A stretch of DNA of 64,000 nucleotides from assembly GCA_036704045.1 (NCBI GenBank), contig DATNQM010000036.1, positions 1 to 64,000 of the forward strand, given 5' to 3'. Positions 59,096-64,000 of this stretch are shown here, piece after piece (position 1 is the first letter of the stretch; each line of letters starts with the position of its first letter). The stretch comes from Ancylothrix sp036704045 (GTDB lineage Bacteria; Cyanobacteriota; Cyanobacteriia; Cyanobacteriales; Oscillatoriaceae). A program made the translations under genes and the position numbers. The notes under the pieces were generated by a model. It was given only the letters and a program-made list of their open reading frames with translations. It was not told where the DNA came from and searched no databases.

Positions 59096-59995
59096 TTAAT
59101 CGTCAGGGCTGTTGGATGTGGCGATGTCATTTTGCATCCAAGCGAGGCATTTTTGCATTTCTTGGCGCATAATTTCTGGGTTTGAATGATATCGCCGTCC
59201 ATGTCCGGGTAATACCCATTCAAAGTTATATTCTGCTAATTTTTGCATAGATTTAATTTGTTCTGGCCAGGAATACCAACAATATCTACGAAAGGCGTAA
59301 AGTTGTTGCAAATAAGTTGACCAAGCGAGATGATCGCCGGTGAAAAGAAACTTATTTTTGTAAAGTAAAACAGTATGACCTTTGCTATGTCCGGGGACAG
59401 GAATAATTAAGATATGGGGTAAAAATTCCACCGGCTTATTTTCGGTTAATTGTATTTCTACATGGCGGGTATCGGCGGTTATATCGTCTTTGTGTAATAT
59501 TCGTTTGCAGTTAAAATGTGCCTGAAATTTCGCATGATCTGCTACATCGTCTCGATGGGTTAGGTACATATATTGTACGCCTCCCATTGCTTCTAAATTT
59601 TTTACTAAGGGGGATGCAAAACGGGGGGAGTCTATTAAAATATTGCCTTCAGGGCTGACAATTAAATAGCTGGCTGCGGCAAAGGAGTCTTCGGCATGGT
59701 AGCCACAATGATAAACATTTTCTTCTACTAAAATGGGGATAGTTTTTTGGGCATTTTTTATATCTTTTGGCTTTTCAATTGTGCCGATAGAAGCAGTGGG
59801 ACAAGATAAAAGTGCTTGCATGGCTTGCAGTCTTTCAATTTGACTGGTCGGCTGATTATAAACTGCGGACTGTTCGTTTTCTCGGTGGAAAGTGGCCGGT
59901 GCCATCCATCGGCAAGTATCGCAGTCTATGCAGGTATTATCTACATAAAAGTCGCCAGAAATATTTTCAGGTCGCCTGTTTTGTAATGTTGCCAT
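59096..59995 (-). CDS. Ferredoxin-like / metallo-beta-lactamase fold hydrolase
   Basis: 299 residues combining two domains. Residues ~15-70 are a 4Fe-4S ferredoxin-like domain with C22, C25, C28 (CIDCDTC) and C65 in SCPTASI. Residues ~85-290 are an MBL-fold domain with THRDDVADH (H147, D149, D153, H154), the metal ligand H in PGHSKGHT, D in LFTGDHLAW and the final H in LPGHGRRYH. The canonical HxHxDH is altered to HxDxxxDH, as in a subset of cyanobacterial and plant proteins. The cluster could pass electrons to a metal centre, or be structural. Substrate unknown. Start ATG 59995. Confidence 0.85.
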   Translation of the reverse strand: MATLQNRRPENISGDFYVDNTCIDCDTCRWMAPATFHRENEQSAVYNQPTSQIERLQAMQALLSCPTASIGTIEKPKDIKNAQKTIPILVEENVYHCGYHAEDSFAAASYLIVSPEGNILIDSPRFASPLVKNLEAMGGVQYMYLTHRDDVADHAKFQAHFNCKRILHKDDITADTRHVEIQLTENKPVEFLPHILIIPVPGHSKGHTVLLYKNKFLFTGDHLAWSTYLQQLYAFRRYCWYSWPEQIKSMQKLAEYNFEWVLPGHGRRYHSNPEIMRQEMQKCLAWMQNDIATSNSPDD

Positions 59996-60116
59996 ATTGA
60001 TGCCTGATAAAATTTTATTTTAACAATATTTTCTAATTTTTGATGGAGTAAACGACCGGTACGGTTTGAAAAAAATGTTGTAATAATGTTAATGTTGGGT
60101 TTGATTTTCTTTCAAT

Positions 60117-60228
60117 TTATAGCATTTTTCTATCTTCTGAGGTACGATTGAAACCCCCTTGCCCGCCTTGCCTCTCCTTACCCCTCCTACTAGGGGGAGT
60201 TGGGGGGTATGACTGAAAACCGCTATAA
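60117..60228. repeat. MITE-like element, copy B
   Basis: 112 bp with ends TTATAGCATTTTTC (60117-60130) and GAAAACCGCTATAA (60215-60228). Reverse-complemented, both ends match copy A at 50038-50144, including AGATAGAAAAATGCTATAA and ATTATAGCGGTTTTCA. C-rich and G-rich interior tracts (60152-60208) are complementary, giving a long potential hairpin. Confidence 0.7.
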
Positions 60229-60280
60229 TCTAATTTTTTTCCTGTGAGTTTCTTAAAAAAGACTATTAATTTTTAACTAA

Positions 60281-60382
60281 AATAGCAGTTTTTTGAACAG
60301 GTAAGCCAAAAACCCAGACTCTAAAAAAAGCTGGTTTTTAAAAACCTTTTCGAGACTTCAAATAATTGAAAACCGCTATAAA
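60281..60382. repeat. Possible diverged MITE-like copy C
   Basis: 102 bp bounded by AATAGCAGTTTTTTGA on the left and TTGAAAACCGCTATAA on the right. The right end is identical to that of copy B over GAAAACCGCTATAA; the left end differs at several positions. The interior lacks the C/G tracts, so it is an older or different relative. Confidence 0.4.
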
Positions 60383-60440
60383 GACAAGGTAAATAAACCA
60401 AGATCAATAATTTTAAATAAGGGGTTTTATCTAATAAAAA

Positions 60441-61076
60441 TTATTGAGATTTTTCGATGACTTCTAAGAAGGTTTTTAACAGAAAATAGGCGGAAGTTGC
60501 GCCCGGATCTTGATGGCCGATACTTCTTTCACCTAAGTAAGTTGCCCGTCCTTTTTTTGCAATTAAAGGGATAGTATTTTTCATGCCTTGTTCGGCAGCA
60601 ATGACGGCTTTTTGTAAGGCTTCAAGGGTGTTATTTCCTTGGGAAATAGCGTTTGTGAAGGTATTAATGGCCGGTTCTAGAGTATCTAGCATAGTTTTAT
60701 CTCCAAAGTTGGCTTTGCCTCTTTCTTTGATGCCCAGAAGGCCGGTTTCTAATAATTTTGCGGTGTCTATGGGGGTTAATTCTGAGAGGCCGGTGACTGC
60801 ATTACTAGCCTGTAAAAAAAATGTTCCATATAAAGCGCCACTTGCGCCTCCGACACTAGAAATAAGAGTCATGCTAACAGTTTTTAAAATTTGGCTAATA
60901 TCTTTTTCTGTAAGGCTACAAAGCTGATTTGCAACTTTTTGAAAACCGCGATTCATGTTAATGCCATGATCGGCATCTCCAATGGCGGCATCAAGTTCTG
61001 TAAGGTAATCTTTATTTTGCTCAATAAATGTTGCATAGGTTTGCAACCATTGGAGTATTTGCTGTTGTGTAATCAC
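60441..61076 (-). CDS. dhaL: Dihydroxyacetone kinase, ADP-binding subunit DhaL
   Basis: 211 residues. Holds the nucleotide (permanently bound ADP in PEP-dependent systems) and phosphorylates dihydroxyacetone bound to DhaK. Mg/ADP-binding aspartates lie in LDAAIGDADHGINMNRGF; SSVGGASGALYGTFF and GERSIGHQDPGATSAYF are other conserved loops. Full length, all-helical. The start codon at 61076 lies 4 nt after the dhaK stop, so the two are translationally linked. With an EI-like gene in the operon, phosphoryl flow from PEP is likely. Confidence 0.94.
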   Translation of the reverse strand: MITQQQILQWLQTYATFIEQNKDYLTELDAAIGDADHGINMNRGFQKVANQLCSLTEKDISQILKTVSMTLISSVGGASGALYGTFFLQASNAVTGLSELTPIDTAKLLETGLLGIKERGKANFGDKTMLDTLEPAINTFTNAISQGNNTLEALQKAVIAAEQGMKNTIPLIAKKGRATYLGERSIGHQDPGATSAYFLLKTFLEVIEKSQ

Positions 61077-61080
61077 GGTT

Positions 61081-62154
61081 TTATACTCCCCAGCGTAAGC
61101 TTGTTGTTTTCACCGGCCCATCCCAAAGTTTTATCATTTCTTCGTCTAATTTTAACAAAGTAATGGAGACTCCTTGCATTTCTAAGGAAGTAATGTAGGG
61201 GCCGATTAAGTTTCGGAGAATTTTGATGTTTTTATTTTCACAAATTTCGGCTAGTTTTCGATAAATAATATAGAGTTCTGAAAGGGGAGTTCCACCCATG
61301 CTATTAACAAAAGCTAAAACATTATCGCCTGATTTTAAAGCTTTATTTGTTAATAGTAACTCTTCCCATTTTTGAGTTTTTAAATTCCATTCGCGGAGGG
61401 TACGGGTATAGGCAGGATCTTCCAAAATAGAAAGCGTTAACATTTCGCTTATTTCATCAGCGGTTTTCATTTCCATACGTTGCCGGCCTGGTTCTCCGTG
61501 TATGCCTATACCGAATTCTATTTCATTGCTTGTTAATTCAAAAGTAGGGCTACCTTTGGCGGGAACAGTACAGGATGTAAGGGCAATTCCGATGCTGCGT
61601 CCATTGATATTTACTTTGCGGCAAAGGTTGGCAAGTTGTTGTAAATTGTAGCCTTGTTCCGCAGCGGTGCCGCAGATTTTTTCTGCTAAAACAGTTGTCC
61701 CTACTCCCCGCCGTCCTTGGGTATATAAACTATCTTTAACAGCGCAATCATCATCGATTAAAATATTAAGCATAGGGATGTTTTCTGCGTTGGCAATTTC
61801 GGCTGCCATTTCAAAATTCATAACATCGCCACTATAGTTTTTAACAATGTTTAAAATGCCATTTCCGTTGTTAACTTTTCTGGCAGCTTCTAACATTTGG
61901 TCGGGAGTGGGGGAGGTAAAAATTTCACCGGGACAAGCCGCATCTAGCATTCCCATTCCTACAAAGCCGGTGTGCATAGGTTCGTGCCCGCTACCGCCGC
62001 CAGAAATGAGGGCGACTTTATTTTGAGTAGGGGCATTTGTTCGGTAAACAAAGGTAGGGTCAAAGTTAATTTTGATGATATCTGGATGTGCTATTGCCAT
62101 GCCTTCAAGACTTTCTCGGACGGCATTTTGGGGGGAATTTATGAGTTTTTTCAT
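61081..62154 (-). CDS. dhaK: Dihydroxyacetone kinase, substrate-binding subunit DhaK
   Basis: 357 residues. Binds dihydroxyacetone covalently as a hemiaminal through H219 in EFGIGIHGEPG. Other conserved parts: VALISGGGSGHEPMHTGFVG, NIVKNYSGDVMNFEMA, DDCAVKDSLYTQGRRGVGTT and VNSMGGTPLSELYI. Full length for a stand-alone DhaK, and not fused to DhaL as in ATP-dependent kinases, which supports the PTS-type split enzyme. Operon order EI-like, Lin0512, dhaK, dhaL. Confidence 0.95.
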   Translation of the reverse strand: MKKLINSPQNAVRESLEGMAIAHPDIIKINFDPTFVYRTNAPTQNKVALISGGGSGHEPMHTGFVGMGMLDAACPGEIFTSPTPDQMLEAARKVNNGNGILNIVKNYSGDVMNFEMAAEIANAENIPMLNILIDDDCAVKDSLYTQGRRGVGTTVLAEKICGTAAEQGYNLQQLANLCRKVNINGRSIGIALTSCTVPAKGSPTFELTSNEIEFGIGIHGEPGRQRMEMKTADEISEMLTLSILEDPAYTRTLREWNLKTQKWEELLLTNKALKSGDNVLAFVNSMGGTPLSELYIIYRKLAEICENKNIKILRNLIGPYITSLEMQGVSITLLKLDEEMIKLWDGPVKTTSLRWGV

Positions 62155-62210
62155 GGGTTGATAATTGTCTTAATTTATTTAAATGATAATATTATAAGTT
62201 AAGAGTTAAT

Positions 62211-62576
62211 TTATTCTGTTTCCACCCAAACTGTAACTGCTGCATTAGCAATTAACATTTCATCATTTTTATCATTTAAACCTTCAATGGCTCGTCCTTG
62301 AACCACCATTCCACCTTTCTCAAGTTTGAGAGTTTTTTGACCAAAAGGTAACACTGCTAAAACTTCATCTTCTCGCACTTGTTCGGGATAGGGAACTGCT
62401 ATTTGTACCTCTACAATCATTTGATTTGGATGGCTTAATCCAGCCACTTCCCAAATGCCAAGTAAGGCGTTATTTGCAATGGCATTACGCACGGCTCTTG
62501 CGGCTGCAATCGTCGGTTCTTGTCCGTGTTGATCAATTCCCATTCCCATTTCAATAATAAAGCATTTTCGTGTCAT
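62211..62576 (-). CDS. Lin0512 family protein
   Basis: 121 residues of the Lin0512/TIGR02058 family, small alpha/beta proteins often encoded beside PTS-dependent dihydroxyacetone kinase genes. Signatures: FIIEMGMGIDQHGQEPTIAA, AARAVRNAIANNALLGI, AVPYPEQVREDEVLAVLPFG and GGMVVQGRAIEGLND (each quoted in part). Function unknown; by context it serves the Dha pathway, for example as an accessory or trimeric enzyme on a related small substrate. It sits 56 bp upstream of dhaK and 85 bp downstream of the EI-like gene. Confidence 0.85.
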   Translation of the reverse strand: MTRKCFIIEMGMGIDQHGQEPTIAAARAVRNAIANNALLGIWEVAGLSHPNQMIVEVQIAVPYPEQVREDEVLAVLPFGQKTLKLEKGGMVVQGRAIEGLNDKNDEMLIANAAVTVWVETE

Positions 62577-62661
62577 TTTTACCTTTTTCTTTTTGATGAT
62601 TTAGAGGTTTTTTCTCAAAAATTAATCGAACTTTTATCGGGAAGTATCTAACTTTTTGAGT

Positions 62662-64000
62662 TTATTCTACCCACAAAAGACTACTTACATACTCCCGTAC
62701 TGCTGCTGCTGAATCCAACTCTAACACATCTTGAGCAATAATTTCTGCTTCTGCCATGCTTAATTCAGAAATTATTTTTTTGACTTCTGAAATCATTGGA
62801 ACATTGATACTTAATTCATCAACTCCCAAGCCTATTAAAATTGGAATTGCTAAAGCAGAAGATGCTAATTCTCCACAAACTCCTACCCAAATTTTATTCT
62901 GTTTTGCAGCTTTAACAGTTTGTTCAATCATTCGTAAAACGGCCGGTGAAAAGCCATCTGCAAGGGTGGCAACTTTGGGATTATTTCGATCAGCGGCCAT
63001 CACATATTGACTTAAATCATTGGTGCCAATACTAAAAAAATCAACTTCTCCTGCTAAGCGTTCTGCCATCGCTACAGCCGCCGGCACTTCTATCATTATT
63101 CCCACTTCAATTTTCTCATTAAAATCTATTTTTTCTTGTCTTAATTCGGCCATTGTTTCAGCTAAAATTTCCTTGGCATTGAGAAGTTCTATGACTTGCG
63201 AAATCATCGGAAACATAACCTTAACATCGTACTGAAAACTAACTTGTAAAATTGCCCGCAATTGAGTTTTAAATAACTCTCTATTCTCTAAGGATATGCG
63301 AATTCCTCGCCATCCTAAAAATGGATTTGTTTCGGCAGGAAAATTTAAATAAGGCAAGGGTTTGTCTCCCCCAATATCCAAAGTTCGGATAATTAAAGGA
63401 GATGGGGAAATTGCCTTAGCAATATGTTTGTAAATTTTTATTTGTTCGCTTTCTGAAGGGGCATTTTTTTTGTTAAAATAAAGAAATTCGCTACGCAATA
63501 AACCTACTCCTTCTGCACCGGCCTGTGCTGCCATTATTGCTTCTTCTATTCCACAAATATTAGCCATAACTTGTATTAAACGACCATCGCGCGTAAGGGT
63601 AGGTTCATTAACTCTGGTATTAGATCGCAAAGAAGAAATATGTTCGCTATCTTTTTGGAGTTGCAAAGTTTCTAACTGAGTTTGATCGGGATTGATATAA
63701 AGTTCGCCGGTTTCTCCATTTAAAGCTAAAATAGTACCTTGTTCTAAACTTAATAATTCTGGCCCTATTCCCATCACGGCGGGAATGCGAAGAGAACGGG
63801 CTAAAATTGCAGCGTGAGACGTTGATCCACCGGCAGAAGTACAAATTCCCAATACTTTTTTAAGGTCAAGTTGTGCAGTTTCCGAAGGACTAAGATCCGA
63901 AGCAATTAAAATAACTGGTTCTTCTAATGGAGTAGTTTTATTTTCTATCCCTGTCAAGAGGCGTAAAACTCTTTCTCCCACATCCACAACATCGGCACCC
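62662..64000 (-). CDS. PEP-protein phosphotransferase (EI-like; probable DhaM-type), C-terminal part
   Basis: 446 codons to the right edge; the frame is open upstream (GADVVDVGERVLR), so the true start is outside. It contains the end of the EI HPr-binding helical domain, the phosphohistidine domain with GGSTSHAAILAR (active His) and the complete PEP-binding barrel (GVGLLRSEFLYF, GGDKPLPYL, MFPMISQV, IGTNDLSQYVMA, GVCGELASS with catalytic Cys). In Dha systems EI-like domains form part of the multiphosphoryl protein DhaM; IIA and HPr domains, if present, would lie beyond the window. It heads the operon with Lin0512, dhaK and dhaL. Confidence 0.9.
   Translation of the reverse strand, partial: GADVVDVGERVLRLLTGIENKTTPLEEPVILIASDLSPSETAQLDLKKVLGICTSAGGSTSHAAILARSLRIPAVMGIGPELLSLEQGTILALNGETGELYINPDQTQLETLQLQKDSEHISSLRSNTRVNEPTLTRDGRLIQVMANICGIEEAIMAAQAGAEGVGLLRSEFLYFNKKNAPSESEQIKIYKHIAKAISPSPLIIRTLDIGGDKPLPYLNFPAETNPFLGWRGIRISLENRELFKTQLRAILQVSFQYDVKVMFPMISQVIELLNAKEILAETMAELRQEKIDFNEKIEVGIMIEVPAAVAMAERLAGEVDFFSIGTNDLSQYVMAADRNNPKVATLADGFSPAVLRMIEQTVKAAKQNKIWVGVCGELASSALAIPILIGLGVDELSINVPMISEVKKIISELSMAEAEIIAQDVLELDSAAAVREYVSSLLWVE

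Larger units (their letters stand above)
59996..60440. other. Spacer carrying two MITE-like copies
   Basis: 445 bp between the MBL-fold gene start and the dhaL stop. Copy B (60117-60228) and the probable copy C (60281-60382) occupy about half of it. No gene in the remainder. Confidence 0.6.

Noticed and set aside
1..64000. CRISPR arrays, IS transposases, prophage genes, rRNA
   Set aside because: No regularly spaced identical repeats, no transposase or integrase signatures and no phage structural genes were found.

Overview
The window reads as a chromosomal segment of a filamentous, non-heterocystous-type cyanobacterium. The evidence for a cyanobacterium is a ferrochelatase with a C-terminal chlorophyll-a/b-binding-like tail, a BicA-type SulP bicarbonate transporter, DUF6335 and KTSC proteins, an NB-ARC protein with 14 WD40 repeats, a two-partner-secretion/CHAT exoprotein and several multidomain hybrid histidine kinases. 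The DNA is AT-rich, and most of it is studded with the hexamer RCCGGY. The assignment below phylum is inference.

Layout. 1-4.1 kb: a CheA-like gene running off the left edge, its CheY-like partner, a KTSC protein, an XRE regulator and an RsbRD-type histidine kinase. 4.4-8.0 kb: an ABC-2 permease, an aldo/keto reductase, a DUF2993 protein and a DUF6766 membrane protein. 8.1-14.6 kb: GH31 and GH57 glycosidases (alpha-glucan metabolism), a Uma2 nuclease-like protein, a methyltransferase and hemH. 14.7-24.5 kb: two very large divergent genes, a secreted TPS/CHAT protein and a STAND NTPase with WD40 repeats. 25.0-32.6 kb: a c-di-GMP phosphodiesterase-like protein, a nine-domain hybrid kinase, a response regulator, a CatB-like acetyltransferase and a DUF6335 protein. 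32.7-34.9 kb: sdhA and a small membrane protein.

35.1-45.4 kb holds a compositionally distinct block containing only signalling genes: two divergent hybrid kinases, a REC-GGDEF-EAL protein and a REC-kinase. It has no RCCGGY hexamer that I can find, and between the divergent kinases lies the decayed start of a third kinase gene. 45.4-49.9 kb looks like a nitric-oxide response cluster: a Crp/Fnr-type box, a methyltransferase, a cupin, an unknown protein and a quinol-type nitric oxide reductase. 50.5-59.0 kb carries housekeeping genes: bicA, tRNA-Val, DUF2227, mazG, an Rpn/DUF2887 protein, a 3'(2'),5'-bisphosphate nucleotidase, proA, map and folB. 59.1-60.0 kb is a ferredoxin/metallo-beta-lactamase protein. 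The right end (60.4-64.0 kb) is a PEP-dependent dihydroxyacetone kinase operon read leftward: an EI-like phosphotransferase, a Lin0512 protein, DhaK and DhaL.

Three related small palindromic elements of about 100-110 bp lie at 50.0 kb, 60.1 kb and 60.3 kb and look like a MITE family. No CRISPR array, IS element, rRNA or prophage was recognised. The most unusual points are the RCCGGY-free signalling island with its kinase relic, the divergent TPS-CHAT/STAND pair, the putative NO regulon and the PEP-dependent Dha system.
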